Of a DNA stretch of 15,914 bases, positions 1-7,729 are shown in pieces (position 1 is the stretch's first letter; each line of letters opens with the position of its first letter). The notes beneath the pieces are model-generated. The model was not told the DNA's origin, made no database searches, and worked only from the letters and a program-made list of their open reading frames with translations. A program made the translations under genes and the position numbers. The stretch is from DASQQQ01 sp036390995 (GTDB lineage: Bacteria; Actinomycetota; UBA4738; HRBIN12). Where the stretch lies: contig DASWAT010000034.1 in the NCBI GenBank assembly GCA_036390995.1, positions 1-15,914 of the forward strand. The letters are read 5' to 3'.

Positions 1-2
1 GC

Positions 3-383
3 TACTTCCAAGCCTTCGAGGAGGGGAGGCTCCGAGAGGAGGTCTGCACTCGCAGGATCGAGGAGCTCTCGGCAGAGCTGGGGTCGCTCGAGGCCCGGCG
101 TTCCGAACTGGCCGAGGAGATATCGGAGAGTCTGCCGAGCGTCCCGGACCCTGCCGAGCTCGCGGAGTTCGTGGGCGACATCGAGCGAGCGCTGAGCGAG
201 GGTGCCCTTCCGGAACGGAAGGCGGTGATGCAGGCGGTGGTGGCCGAGATCAGGGTCCGAGATCGCGGCCACATCCAGCCGGTCTTCCGCGTCCCGATTT
301 TTGGACCACCGTATGGCTTGGTGCCCCCGGCAGGACTCGAACCTGCGACACGCGGTTTAGGACACCGCTGCTCTATCCACTGA
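3..383 (+). CDS. Serine recombinase, C-terminal fragment (5' end outside window)
   Basis: The open frame enters from the left edge and ends at TGA 381-383. It encodes about 126 residues. The first ~45 are charged and coiled-coil-like (EEGRLREE, then RIEELSAELGSLEARRSEL), and are followed by a segment of the type RKAVMQAVVAEIRVRDRG and then FRVPIFGPPYG. This order is characteristic of the C-terminal end of large serine site-specific recombinases of actinobacteria (the coiled coil after the zinc-ribbon domain, then a short basic/beta tail). The catalytic N-terminal domain is not in the window. The last ~20 residues are read from the antisense of a tRNA gene, so the real protein may have a hybrid tail created by integration. 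Family assignment is from recognised tail motifs only; the exact boundaries and activity are unknown. Confidence 0.75.
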   Translation, partial: YFQAFEEGRLREEVCTRRIEELSAELGSLEARRSELAEEISESLPSVPDPAELAEFVGDIERALSEGALPERKAVMQAVVAEIRVRDRGHIQPVFRVPIFGPPYGLVPPAGLEPATRGLGHRCSIH

Positions 384-394
384 GCTACGAGGGC
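319..394 (-). tRNA. trnR: tRNA-Arg, anticodon CCU
   Basis: Reading the minus strand gives a full cloverleaf of 76 nt including an encoded CCA. The acceptor stem pairs GCCCTCG with CGGGGGC (one G-U pair), followed by TA at positions 8-9, a GCTC/GAGC D stem, a GCGGT/ACCGC anticodon stem with loop GTCCTAA, a GCAGG/CCTGC T stem with loop TTCGAGT, discriminator A, and CCA at + strand 319-321. The anticodon is CCT (CCU in RNA), reading Arg AGG codons. The 3' end faces the serine recombinase gene, whose stop codon lies inside the tRNA on the opposite strand. That is the usual layout at the edge of an element inserted at a tRNA 3' end. Confidence 0.95.
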
Positions 395-703
395 GAGGGC
401 GCGACGGCCGGGATCTCAGACTGGTTGGGAGAATACCCACGCTACATCGTATGCGCCCCGGAGATCCGTCGAGCCCGGCCGCAACTTCCCTTTCTCCGGG
501 GTCCCTCCGACGACGCCCTGATGGACGGGACCTTGCCCGACGAGGGGCGCGAGCGTGATCTCAGGCAGGGTAGCCTGGCAGACCGTGAACCTCGAGGACG
601 TCGAGCAGCATCCCGATCGACCGCGATCGTCGACGTCGCGACCCTGACCTATCCACGCATAGCACCTCGACATCGAGGGACGAGGTACGTGGACTGAAAC
701 GAC

Positions 704-716
704 GGACAGCGTGTCC
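704..716. promoter_or_regulatory. Short inverted repeat GGACA-N3-TGTCC, possible operator
   Basis: GGACAGCGTGTCC has 5-base arms around a 3-base spacer. The same core, GGACA-N3-TGTCC, forms the centre of the perfect 29-bp palindrome at 15788-15816. It lies 263 bases before the start codon of the substrate-binding lipoprotein gene. A 10-base symmetric match can arise by chance in high-GC DNA, so this is only a candidate. Confidence 0.25.
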
Positions 717-890
717 CCGCGTGACCCGGAGTTCCAGCGCGAACGCTCGTTCAGCTTGACGAAGACAGGCCGGACGCGGACGCTGGCGGAGGTACGAACG
801 CCATGGCTACGCTGAAACGGTCGGGAAGGGGGGCACACACAGCGACAGAACGAGGCAGCCTCGAGGACGTCCACGATCGGCAACTTGGGA

Positions 891-912
891 AAGGGGGACG
901 TCCTTCCCCCTT
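891..912 (+). promoter_or_regulatory. GC-rich leader hairpin before the peptide-type ABC operon
   Basis: AAGGGGGA (891-898) is the exact reverse complement of TCCCCCTT (905-912), with a 6-base loop between. It lies about 66 bases before the start codon at 979. There is no U-tract after it, so a classical intrinsic terminator is doubtful. An mRNA-stabilising or attenuating leader structure, or the 3' end of an upstream transcript, are alternatives. Confidence 0.4.
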
Positions 913-978
913 CGGACTTTGCCAGCCAGGAAGCGAGTCTGAGCGGAGAACCCGAGCGGCGCCCGGATCGGAGGAGAC

Positions 979-2682
979 ATGAACGCTCGACGTCACGTAT
1001 TCACCACCCTCGCCATGCCGATCGCGCTGGCCCTCGTCTTCTCCGCGTGCACCGGCTCTTCGGGGAGGAAGGGAGAGGGGGCTAGCGGCGGCCCGATCAA
1101 GGAGGGGGGCATCCTTCGCATCGGTACGAGTTCGGGCATGAGCTCGCCGAACCCGTTCGTCGGGTTCAATCAGGACGACTACTCGACCTGGATGTACATC
1201 TACCCGAGCCTCCTCCAATACGACACGACAACGCCCACCTACGACTACATCGGGGGCTTCGCACAGGATTGGTCGCAGTCGTCCGACGGCCTCACGGTGA
1301 CGTTCCACACGACGCCGGGCGCGAAGTGGTCGGACGGGCAGCCCCTCACCGCCGACGACGCCGCCTGGACGTTCAACATGATCAAGCAGTACGCGAGTGG
1401 ACCGGCGGGCGCCTGGGCCGGAAGCGTCACGTTCCTGAAGAGCATCCAGGCCACCGATGCGGACACGCTCGTCGCGACGTACGACAGGCCCTCGGGAACG
1501 GCGTTGTTCGACCTCGGGCTGACGCCGATCCTGCCGCCGCAGGTCTGGCAGAAGTACGCGACCGGGGATGGCAAGGCCCTGAAGACGTTCCAGAACGTTC
1601 CCGAGAACGGGCAGCCGCTCGTGGGGGGCGGCCCGTTCGTGATGACGGAGTATCGGAAGAACGACATCGCGCTGTTCCAGCGGAACCCCAACTGGTACGG
1701 GACCAAGCCGCACATCGAGGGTTTCGGTCTGCAGTTCTTCCGCGACGAGGATGCGATGATCACCGCGCTCAAGACCGGCCAGCTGGACGCCATCAACGAG
1801 ATTCCACCGACGAGCGTCGAGACGCTCAAGTCGGCCGGGATGCACGTCTACGAGGGACAGGCGCTCGCGCTGCGCGACTTCATCTTCAACCTCGACCCCA
1901 ACAAGACCCAACACCGCGAGCTGTTGAACCCGAAGGTGCGGGAGGCGATGGAGTACGCGATCGATCGCGATTCGATCGCCCAGACCGCCTGGCTGGAGTA
2001 CGCGTCGCCAGGTTCGACGATCATCCCCGCGGGCAACGCGACCGGCGGCGTGCAGTGGCACGATCCGAACGTCCAGCCGCTGCCCTTCGACATCGACAAG
2101 GCCAACCAGATCCTCGACGCGCTCGGATACCAGCGAGGGTCCGATGGGACCCGGATGGCCGACGGCCAGCCCATGGCCTATGACGTGGTCTTCCCCCAGG
2201 ACGAGGAGGGGGCGGGCGATCGCGCATTCCAGATCATCCAGCAAGACTTCAAGCAGATCGGCGTGGAGCTTACCCAGAAGAGGCTGGACGACAACGCGGC
2301 GTGGAACGCCATGTACTGCGGTGGGAAGTGCGGGTACAACTTCGACCTCGCGATGTGGGACTGGTTCCCGGCCGCCGACCCTGACTTCATCCTCTCGGTC
2401 CTCACCTGCAACGAGTACGGGAACTGGAACGACACGGGCTACTGCAACCCCGCATACGACAGACTCTACGAGGAGCAGAAGTCGGCGGTCGATCCGCAGG
2501 AACGGCAGAAGATCGTCTTCCAGATGCAGGAGATGGCGTACAACGATCGGCCCTACATCATCCTCACCTACGACAAGCGCCTCGACGCGTGGTCACCGGA
2601 TTGGGATGGCTTCGTCGAGTCCGTCCAGGGGATCTACAACAACTTCTCGACGCAGAGCCTGACCTCCGTGCACCAAGCATAG
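979..2682 (+). CDS. ABC importer substrate-binding lipoprotein, peptide/nickel (SBP family 5) type
   Basis: The 567-residue protein has a lipoprotein signal: a basic start (MNARRH), a hydrophobic stretch, then VFSAC with the lipidated Cys at residue 24, so it should sit on the outer face of the membrane. The body carries family-5 hallmarks: TADDAAWTFNMIKQY, the NPNWYG segment after a run ending in RKNDIALFQ, VREAMEYAIDRDSIA, and a C-terminal region with WDWFPAADPDF and CNPAYD. Members of this family (DppA, OppA and relatives) bind peptides, nickel chelates, opines or other solutes; the ligand cannot be told here. Length is normal for the family. GGAGGAG at 970-976 sits directly before the ATG and fixes the start. 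It is the first gene of a five-gene transporter operon; the permease start follows 26 bases after the stop. Confidence 0.95.
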   Translation: MNARRHVFTTLAMPIALALVFSACTGSSGRKGEGASGGPIKEGGILRIGTSSGMSSPNPFVGFNQDDYSTWMYIYPSLLQYDTTTPTYDYIGGFAQDWSQSSDGLTVTFHTTPGAKWSDGQPLTADDAAWTFNMIKQYASGPAGAWAGSVTFLKSIQATDADTLVATYDRPSGTALFDLGLTPILPPQVWQKYATGDGKALKTFQNVPENGQPLVGGGPFVMTEYRKNDIALFQRNPNWYGTKPHIEGFGLQFFRDEDAMITALKTGQLDAINEIPPTSVETLKSAGMHVYEGQALALRDFIFNLDPNKTQHRELLNPKVREAMEYAIDRDSIAQTAWLEYASPGSTIIPAGNATGGVQWHDPNVQPLPFDIDKANQILDALGYQRGSDGTRMADGQPMAYDVVFPQDEEGAGDRAFQIIQQDFKQIGVELTQKRLDDNAAWNAMYCGGKCGYNFDLAMWDWFPAADPDFILSVLTCNEYGNWNDTGYCNPAYDRLYEEQKSAVDPQERQKIVFQMQEMAYNDRPYIILTYDKRLDAWSPDWDGFVESVQGIYNNFSTQSLTSVHQA

Positions 2683-2708
2683 GCCAGAACGCGGAACGGG
2701 AGCCGACG

Positions 2709-3671
2709 GTGGGGCGCACGGACTACCTGATCAAGCGCGCTGTGTTCGCCGTCGCGACGGTCTTCGTGGCGATCACGATCAACTTCTTCCTGTTCCGGGT
2801 CCTCCCGGGCGACGCGGTGCGCAACCTCGCGCGGGTACCTCACGCCACCTCGGCGTTGCGCCACTCCCTCGAGGTCCAGTTCGGCCTGGACAAGCCCAAG
2901 TGGGAGCAGTACCTGATCTACCTGAAGGAGCTCGCGCACGGCAATATGGGCGTTTCGTTCACCGACCAGCAACCCGTCTGGAGCAACTTGCGGGAGGACC
3001 TCGCCAACACGATCCCCATGGTCTCGCTCGGCACTGTGTTCGCGATCGTCATCGGGATCATCACGGGGGTCCTGTCCGCCTGGCGGCGCGGCACCAGGCT
3101 CGACCAGGTGAGCACGAACCTGGCGATCGCCTTCTACTCGTTCCCCACGCAGTGGCTGGCGCTGGTCTTGCTGATCTACCTGGCCGCCTGGTTTCCCGCA
3201 CATGGGAGGGCGGACCCGTTCTTGATCAACCCAACTTGGTGGGAGCACCAGAAGGACGTCCTGGTGCACATGTTCCTCCCTTCGCTCACGCTCGCGCTCA
3301 CGCTCTACGGCGAGTACACGCTTATCGTCCGCTCGGCGATGCTCGAGACGCTGGGCGAGGACTACATCTTGACCGCGCGCGCCAAGGGCCTTCCCCAGCG
3401 TCGGATCGTTACGAGACATGCGATGCGCAACGCGATGCTGCCGACGACGACGCTGATCGCGCTGTCTCTCGGCTACATCGTCGCGGGCGCGATCTTGATC
3501 GAGACCGTGTTCTCGTGGCCCGGGATCGGGAACGCGGTGTACCAGGCGGTCACCGAGCGTGACTACCCGATGTTGCAGGGCGCCTTCCTGGTGCTCACGA
3601 TCTCGGTCGTATTCTTCAACTTCCTCGCCGACCTTCTCTACTTCAAGCTGGATCCGAGGATCAACGAGTAG
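2709..3671 (+). CDS. ABC importer permease, DppB/OppB type
   Basis: A 320-residue inner-membrane permease. The start is taken as GTG 2709 (GRTDYLIKRAVF follows) because GGGAG at 2698-2702 lies 6 bases upstream and the family normally begins with the tYLikR-type segment. The open frame extends back to 2589, but that part overlaps the preceding gene and does not look like the family. The first membrane helix is followed by the conserved LPGD (residues 32-35). The cytoplasmic EAA loop that contacts the ATPases lies near residues 217-245 (EDYILTARAKGLPQRRI). The protein ends with the typical LYFKLDPRI(N/R) tail. It pairs with the next gene to form the channel. No odd features are seen. Confidence 0.95.
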   Translation: MGRTDYLIKRAVFAVATVFVAITINFFLFRVLPGDAVRNLARVPHATSALRHSLEVQFGLDKPKWEQYLIYLKELAHGNMGVSFTDQQPVWSNLREDLANTIPMVSLGTVFAIVIGIITGVLSAWRRGTRLDQVSTNLAIAFYSFPTQWLALVLLIYLAAWFPAHGRADPFLINPTWWEHQKDVLVHMFLPSLTLALTLYGEYTLIVRSAMLETLGEDYILTARAKGLPQRRIVTRHAMRNAMLPTTTLIALSLGYIVAGAILIETVFSWPGIGNAVYQAVTERDYPMLQGAFLVLTISVVFFNFLADLLYFKLDPRINE

Positions 3672-3673
3672 CC

Positions 3674-4642
3674 ATGGCCATGCGACCCGACAGCGGTGAG
3701 GGGATCGCCGGAGCCCTCGAGGCCGCCCCGCGCGGCTCGGGCCATCGAAGCTGGCTCTGGCAGGTGATCTCCGAAAGTCGTCAGGCCAAGGTAGGCCTTG
3801 CCGTCCTGCTGGCGTTCGTGGCGATCGCGATCCTCGCACCGTGGATCGAACCGTTCGACGTGCACACGAGGGTGGGGCCCGTGTACGCACCGCCGTCGCG
3901 GGCGCATCCCCTCGGCTTGGACGACGGCGGCATCGACATGGTCTCCCTGCTGATCCAGGGCGGCAGGATCTCGCTCATCGTGGGATTCGCGGCGACGCTG
4001 GTCGCGATGGTCATCGGGGGCGGGATCGGCATCGTCGCAGGCTACTTCGGTGGGTGGGTGGAGGTGGTCCTGATGCGGATCACCGACTACTTCCTGGTGA
4101 TCCCCGACCTCCCCCTCGCCATCATCGTCGCGGCCGTCTGGGGCGCGAGCTTGACGCACCTCATCTTCGTCATCGCGCTCCTGCTCTGGACGACGACAGC
4201 GCGGATCGTGAGAGCACAGGTGAAGAGCGTGCGAGAACGGGTCTACGTCGAACGAGCACGTTCGCTGGGAGCGAGCAACGCCCGGATCATCTTCCGGCAC
4301 GTTCTCCCCCAGATCGGTCCGCTACTGATCGCGAACACGGTTCTTACCGTCGCGGTCGCTATCTTCGACGAGACGGCTCTGGCCTTCCTCGGTCTTGGAG
4401 ATCCAACACGGATCACGTGGGGGAACATCATCGAGTTCGCGTTCCTTCGCACCGCGATCTCCTCGGGGGCGTGGTGGGCCGTCATCCCGCCCGGGCTCTG
4501 TGTGGCTCTTGTGATCATGGGCTGCTTCTGGCTCGGGCAGGCGATCGAAGATGCGCTGAACCCGAGGCTGAAGGTGTCCTACCTGTCGCCTCGGGTCTTC
4601 CGCCTGCGGCCGCTTCCGATCACCGAGGCGCGGCCGCGGTGA
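3674..4642 (+). CDS. ABC importer permease, DppC/OppC type
   Basis: A 322-residue permease. It has the DppC-type layout: a cytoplasmic N-terminus, a first helix (VGLAVLLAFVAIAILAPWI), an external segment with the HPLGLDDGG variant of the usual HPLGTDxxGRD motif, then helices and an EAA loop near residues 191-220 (YVERARSLGASNARIIFRH). A tail ending in LGQAIEDALNPRLK is typical. It starts 2 bases after the DppB-type stop. ATG 3674 has no strong ribosome binding site, so translation is probably coupled; ATG 3680 is a possible alternative. The usual Asp-x-x-GRD motif is modified (DDGGIDM), a small departure from the family norm. Confidence 0.95.
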   Translation: MAMRPDSGEGIAGALEAAPRGSGHRSWLWQVISESRQAKVGLAVLLAFVAIAILAPWIEPFDVHTRVGPVYAPPSRAHPLGLDDGGIDMVSLLIQGGRISLIVGFAATLVAMVIGGGIGIVAGYFGGWVEVVLMRITDYFLVIPDLPLAIIVAAVWGASLTHLIFVIALLLWTTTARIVRAQVKSVRERVYVERARSLGASNARIIFRHVLPQIGPLLIANTVLTVAVAIFDETALAFLGLGDPTRITWGNIIEFAFLRTAISSGAWWAVIPPGLCVALVIMGCFWLGQAIEDALNPRLKVSYLSPRVFRLRPLPITEARPR

Positions 4643-5619
4643 GTCTCTTGGAGGTTCGTGACCTGCATGTCTGGTTCGACCTCTCCGACGGTGGGCAGCT
4701 TCACGCCGTCCAGGGGCTGAGCTTCGACGTCGATACAGGGGAGCGGATCGGGCTGGTCGGGGAGTCAGGCTGTGGCAAGACCACGACGGTCCTGGCCATC
4801 CTCGGTTTGCTCCCGCCGTCGGCCAGTGTGGCCGGTGACGTGCGCTTCGAGGGCGAGAGCATCTTGTCCGGTGGGGAGGAGACCGTGCAGTCCCGGCGAT
4901 GGAAGGACATCGCCATGGTCTTCCAAGGCGCCATGAACGCGCTGAACCCCGTGAAGACCGTCGAGGCTCAGATCATCGAGCCCATGGAACTGCATGGGAC
5001 CGCGGAGGGAGCCGCGGCCAGGAAGATCGCCGGCGAGCTCCTGGAGATGGTCGGCATCCCGGCCGTCGCCGGATCTCGGTATCCGCACGAGTTCTCGGGG
5101 GGGATGCGCCAGCGGGCCGCCCTAGCGATGGCACTTGCGTGCGGCCCCAAGGTGCTGCTGGCCGATGAGCCCACGACCGCGCTTGATGTGATGGTGCAAG
5201 CGCAGATCCTCCAGGTGCTCACGGGACTCGCCCGTGACCTCGGACTGGCCCTGGTCTTGGTCACGCATGATCTCCCCGTGGTCGCGCAGGTCTGCGAGCG
5301 CGCCGCCGTCATGTACGCGGGCGAGATCGTCGAGGTTGGTGCGATGGAAGAGCTGTTCCATGCGCCTTGCCACCCCTACACGAGGCTGCTGTTCGCCGCC
5401 ACGCCCGACCTGTACGGGGAGGAAGATGTGGCCTCGATCCCCGGTGCGCCGCCGCGTCTGGACCGCGAGATCGTCGGATGTCCTTTCCGTGAGCGGTGCG
5501 ATCGGGCATTCGACCGATGCGGCCGAGAGCGGCCGGGACTGCTTCCGCTCGGAGACGGCCGAGCTGCCGCGTGCCATCTGAACGACGAACCGGTCGATGC
5601 TGGATTCCGGAGCAGATGA
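4639..5619 (+). CDS. ABC importer ATPase, DppD/OppD type
   Basis: A 326-residue nucleotide-binding subunit. GTG 4639 overlaps the TGA of the preceding permease (GTGA), and SLLEVRDLHVWF is the normal family start; the longer open frame upstream is only an out-of-frame reading of the permease gene. Walker A is GESGCGKT (41-48), the Q-loop is VFQGAMNALNP, the signature is FSGGM (152-156), and Walker B is LLADEP (D176, E177), followed by the switch-histidine segment VLVTHD. The C-terminal oligopeptide/dipeptide-type extension has HPYTRLL and a four-cysteine arrangement (GCPFRERC, DRC, then AAC). Cysteines of this kind in some family members are proposed to bind an Fe-S cluster. It would energise transport together with the next gene. 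Confidence 0.95.
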   Translation: MSLLEVRDLHVWFDLSDGGQLHAVQGLSFDVDTGERIGLVGESGCGKTTTVLAILGLLPPSASVAGDVRFEGESILSGGEETVQSRRWKDIAMVFQGAMNALNPVKTVEAQIIEPMELHGTAEGAAARKIAGELLEMVGIPAVAGSRYPHEFSGGMRQRAALAMALACGPKVLLADEPTTALDVMVQAQILQVLTGLARDLGLALVLVTHDLPVVAQVCERAAVMYAGEIVEVGAMEELFHAPCHPYTRLLFAATPDLYGEEDVASIPGAPPRLDREIVGCPFRERCDRAFDRCGRERPGLLPLGDGRAAACHLNDEPVDAGFRSR

Positions 5620-6659
5620 GCGGCGCGCGCACCGATCTCGAGCGAGCCGGAGCGGCAAGCTCCGACGAGGCTCCGCTGCTGGAGGTTCGGGACCTCGTCG
5701 CCCGGTACCCCGTCCGCCGGGGTATCGTCGGCGCACTCACCCGCGCGCCGCGTCGGTTCGTCCGCGCCGTCGACGGCGTGTCGTTCTCGCTGCGCGCGGG
5801 AGAGATGCTCGCCTTGGTCGGTGAGTCGGGCTGTGGGAAGACAACGACCGCGCATACCATCCTTCGGCTCGTGGATCCCGTGTCGGGGGCGATCGCTCTG
5901 GACGGTCGGGACATCACCCGGCTCTCGCAGCGTAGGCTTCAGCCACTGCGGCGGCGGATGCAGATGATCTATCAGGACCCGTACGAATCCCTGGATCCTC
6001 GGTTTCGCGTGCGCCAAGCGATCGAGGAACCGATGCTGATCCACGGCGTGGGCGGGAATCGGTCGGGTCGTCGGTGGCGCATCGCGGAAGCGCTCGCTCG
6101 CGTCGAGCTGACACCTCCCGAGATGTACGTCGAGCGGTTCCCTCACGAGCTCTCTGGTGGACAGCGCCAGCGAGTTGCGATCGCGGCGAGCCTCGTGCTC
6201 GATCCCGATCTGTTGGTGGCCGACGAGCCGGTCTCCATGCTCGACGTGTCTGTCCGCGCCGGGGTCTTGAAGCTGCTGGATCGCCTACGGGGGGTGGGGA
6301 CACTGGGCGTGCTGATGATCACGCACGACCTGTCGACAGCCGCACACTTCGCCAATCGCATCGCGGTCATGTACCTGGGTCGGATCGTCGAAGAAGGCCC
6401 GGCGCGTGAGGTCATCCGGAACCCTCAACACCCGTACACGAAGGCGCTCCTGTCGGTCGTGCCCAAGCGCGATCCTCGTGATCGATCGAACCCGGAGATC
6501 CTGACCGGGGAGCCCCCGAACCCGACAGACGTTCCGCCGGGGTGCCGGTTCCATCCGCGATGCCCGGTCGCCCAAGACCGCTGTCGAACGATAGATCCTG
6601 AGCTCAGGCCGGCAGGATCCAGTGGGCACCGTGCAGCCTGCGTCCTCGTCGGACACTGA
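5616..6659 (+). CDS. ABC importer ATPase, DppF/OppF type
   Basis: A 347-residue second ATPase of the operon. ATG 5616 overlaps the previous stop (ATGA), with CGGAG just upstream. Walker A is GESGCGKT (69-76), the Q-loop is IYQDPYESLDPRFRV, which is typical of the F-type subunit, the signature is LSGGQ (179-183), Walker B has D203/E204, and the switch region is LMITHD. The C-terminal extension contains HPYTKALLSVVP and a cysteine cluster (GCRFHPRCPVAQDRC, later AAC) as in DppF/OppF. The N-terminal ~20 residues before PLLEVRDL are not conserved. It completes a standard A-B-C-D-F importer. The stop codon overlaps the 5' arm of a hairpin. Confidence 0.95.
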   Translation: MSGARTDLERAGAASSDEAPLLEVRDLVARYPVRRGIVGALTRAPRRFVRAVDGVSFSLRAGEMLALVGESGCGKTTTAHTILRLVDPVSGAIALDGRDITRLSQRRLQPLRRRMQMIYQDPYESLDPRFRVRQAIEEPMLIHGVGGNRSGRRWRIAEALARVELTPPEMYVERFPHELSGGQRQRVAIAASLVLDPDLLVADEPVSMLDVSVRAGVLKLLDRLRGVGTLGVLMITHDLSTAAHFANRIAVMYLGRIVEEGPAREVIRNPQHPYTKALLSVVPKRDPRDRSNPEILTGEPPNPTDVPPGCRFHPRCPVAQDRCRTIDPELRPAGSSGHRAACVLVGH

Positions 6660-6729
6660 CCCCTCGGTCGATGATGTCTGCGGGGTCACGGTGACTACCT
6701 CCTTCGGTTGGTTCGACCCGAACGAAGGA
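6657..6729. terminator. Tandem hairpins after the peptide-type ABC operon
   Basis: Two structures are visible. TGACCCC (6657-6663, including the stop codon) pairs with GGGGTCA (6682-6688). Then TCCTTC (6700-6705) pairs with GAAGGA (6724-6729), enclosing GTTCG/CGAAC with an ACC loop. There is no U-tract. The position, between two genes that converge on this gap, makes transcription termination the likeliest role. Confidence 0.4.
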
Positions 6730-6798
6730 TTCACCACCTCGCCCCTCTTGCGTGGGAACTGCAACCTCAACCTGTGAACAGGAAGCCCTAGTCGGTTC

Positions 6799-6820
6799 CT
6801 GCCGAGAGTGCCCTCGGCAG
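6799..6820. terminator. Perfect 8-bp hairpin in convergent gap
   Basis: CTGCCGAG (6799-6806) and CTCGGCAG (6813-6820) form a perfect stem around a 6-base loop. It lies between the convergent importer operon and the XRE-cupin gene and could serve either strand. No U-tract is seen. A weaker hairpin, GCGTAGG/CCTACGC, is at 6864-6870/6880-6886, closer to the regulator's stop codon. Confidence 0.35.
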
Positions 6821-6922
6821 CGCCCGATCGACGCTTCTGAAGCCTTTCAGGCAAGCCCGACGGGCGTAGGCGGCCTTGCCCTACGCGCCGTGCAGCGCGG
6901 AAGGACGACCCGTCAAACCTCC

Positions 6923-7549
6923 TCAGGACCGCCTGTCGGTCTCACGGCCCACCACGAACCAGATGGCCTCGACGGGCACATCTCCCTTGTTGAACAACCG
7001 ATGCGGGATGGTCGAATCGAAGGCGACGGAATCACCGGGTTTGAGCTCGAACTCCTGGAACCCGATCTGGATCCCCAGCGTGCCGCTCATGATGTAGCCG
7101 TACTCCCGGCCGTGGTGACGCATCGACGACTGATCCGGCGTGGAAGCGCCGCCCACCTCATAGGTGGCGTGGAGGAAGTCGACGCCCTCCTCCTGCTCGG
7201 CGGTCAACTCCTCCCATCGGACCCCCGACTCGAGCTCGATCGCCGCCCTCTCGCCGGGGTGCACCAGTGGGGAGCGATCGTCCTTGCTGCCCCCGTCCGA
7301 ACCGATGGTCTCGGGATAGTCGCGACCCCTGATGACACGGTCGAGTGAGACGCCGAGCTCGGTGACGATCGAGTAAAGCGTGCCGACCGATGGCCTGGAC
7401 TGTCCACTCTCCAGCTGGGAGATCAGGCTGGCCGAGAGCCCGAGCCTCCGGGCCAGCTCGCGCTGGCTGATCCCGGCCTTGACTCGTTCCTCTCGGAGAC
7501 GATGACCGATCTCGTCGAGCGGCTGCTTGTCATCCCTGACTTGATCCAC
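6923..7549 (-). CDS. XRE-family transcription regulator with C-terminal cupin domain
   Basis: A 208-residue regulator. Residues 14-69 form a lambda-repressor-like helix-turn-helix (IGHRLREERVKAGISQREL, then LGLSASLISQLESGQSRPSV). Residues about 140-200 form a cupin_2 beta barrel with H145, H146, E149 and H183 in metal-ligand-like positions and the motif LKPGDSVAFDSTIPHR. Regulators of this architecture (the PuuR/SutR type) usually sense a small metabolite and repress or activate nearby catabolic or transport genes. The start is GTG 7549, with GAGG just upstream. The gene is divergent from the amidohydrolase operon and convergent with the peptide-type operon, so either could be its target. The effector is unknown. 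Confidence 0.93.
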   Translation of the reverse strand: MDQVRDDKQPLDEIGHRLREERVKAGISQRELARRLGLSASLISQLESGQSRPSVGTLYSIVTELGVSLDRVIRGRDYPETIGSDGGSKDDRSPLVHPGERAAIELESGVRWEELTAEQEEGVDFLHATYEVGGASTPDQSSMRHHGREYGYIMSGTLGIQIGFQEFELKPGDSVAFDSTIPHRLFNKGDVPVEAIWFVVGRETDRRS

Positions 7550-7729
7550 CGGACCTCACTCGGCAGTGTCCAGTCCCGCTGATCGTGTTGGCGCCTCCGT
7601 CCTGCAGTACGACAGCCTAGCGGATATCCCCGAGAGGGTCCTAGCCAAGCGATGGCGAACATGTGTAGTGTCGCTGATCATCGGTGAGGGGGCTCATCCA
7701 ACGGTGGCGGTGGAGTTCCGGGGGGGCAC
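7550..7729. promoter_or_regulatory. Divergent intergenic region between regulator and amidohydrolase operon
   Basis: These 180 bases must hold the promoters of both the XRE-cupin gene and the amidohydrolase operon. AGTGTCCAGTCCC at 7565-7577 is identical to 15802-15814, the right half of the 29-bp palindrome near the window end, so it is a candidate binding half-site. CGCTGATC also occurs twice (7577-7584 and 7671-7678). I could not assign convincing -35/-10 boxes on either strand. Confidence 0.5.
7565..7577. promoter_or_regulatory. Candidate regulator half-site shared with the distal palindrome
   Basis: The 13 bases AGTGTCCAGTCCC match 15802-15814 exactly. The site ends 16 bases upstream of the XRE-cupin start codon, where autoregulation would act. 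The opposite half of the palindrome is not recognisable here, so it is a half-site at best. Confidence 0.4.

Larger units (their letters stand above)
395..978. other. Long non-coding interval upstream of the peptide-type ABC operon
   Basis: No convincing gene is present. Two small opposed open frames (about 425-697 plus and 416-883 minus) have no family-like motifs and no good ribosome binding site. The interval holds a GGACA-N3-TGTCC inverted repeat (704-716), a 13-base direct repeat of CCTCGAGGACGTC (590-602 and 859-871), a strong hairpin at 891-912, and the ribosome binding site of the next gene. A TTGACG at 756-761 resembles a -35 box, but no good -10 follows at normal spacing, so no promoter is called. 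Confidence 0.6.

Noticed and set aside
416..883. A 155-residue minus-strand open frame, with an opposed plus frame at 425-697
   Set aside because: Neither frame shows recognisable motifs, sensible codon use or a ribosome binding site. Both are treated as chance frames in a leader region.
751..2244. A 497-residue open frame on the minus strand
   Set aside because: It is antisense to the family-5 binding protein, rich in Arg, Val, Asp and Gly with no domain-like motifs. It is a shadow of GC-rich third positions in the true gene.
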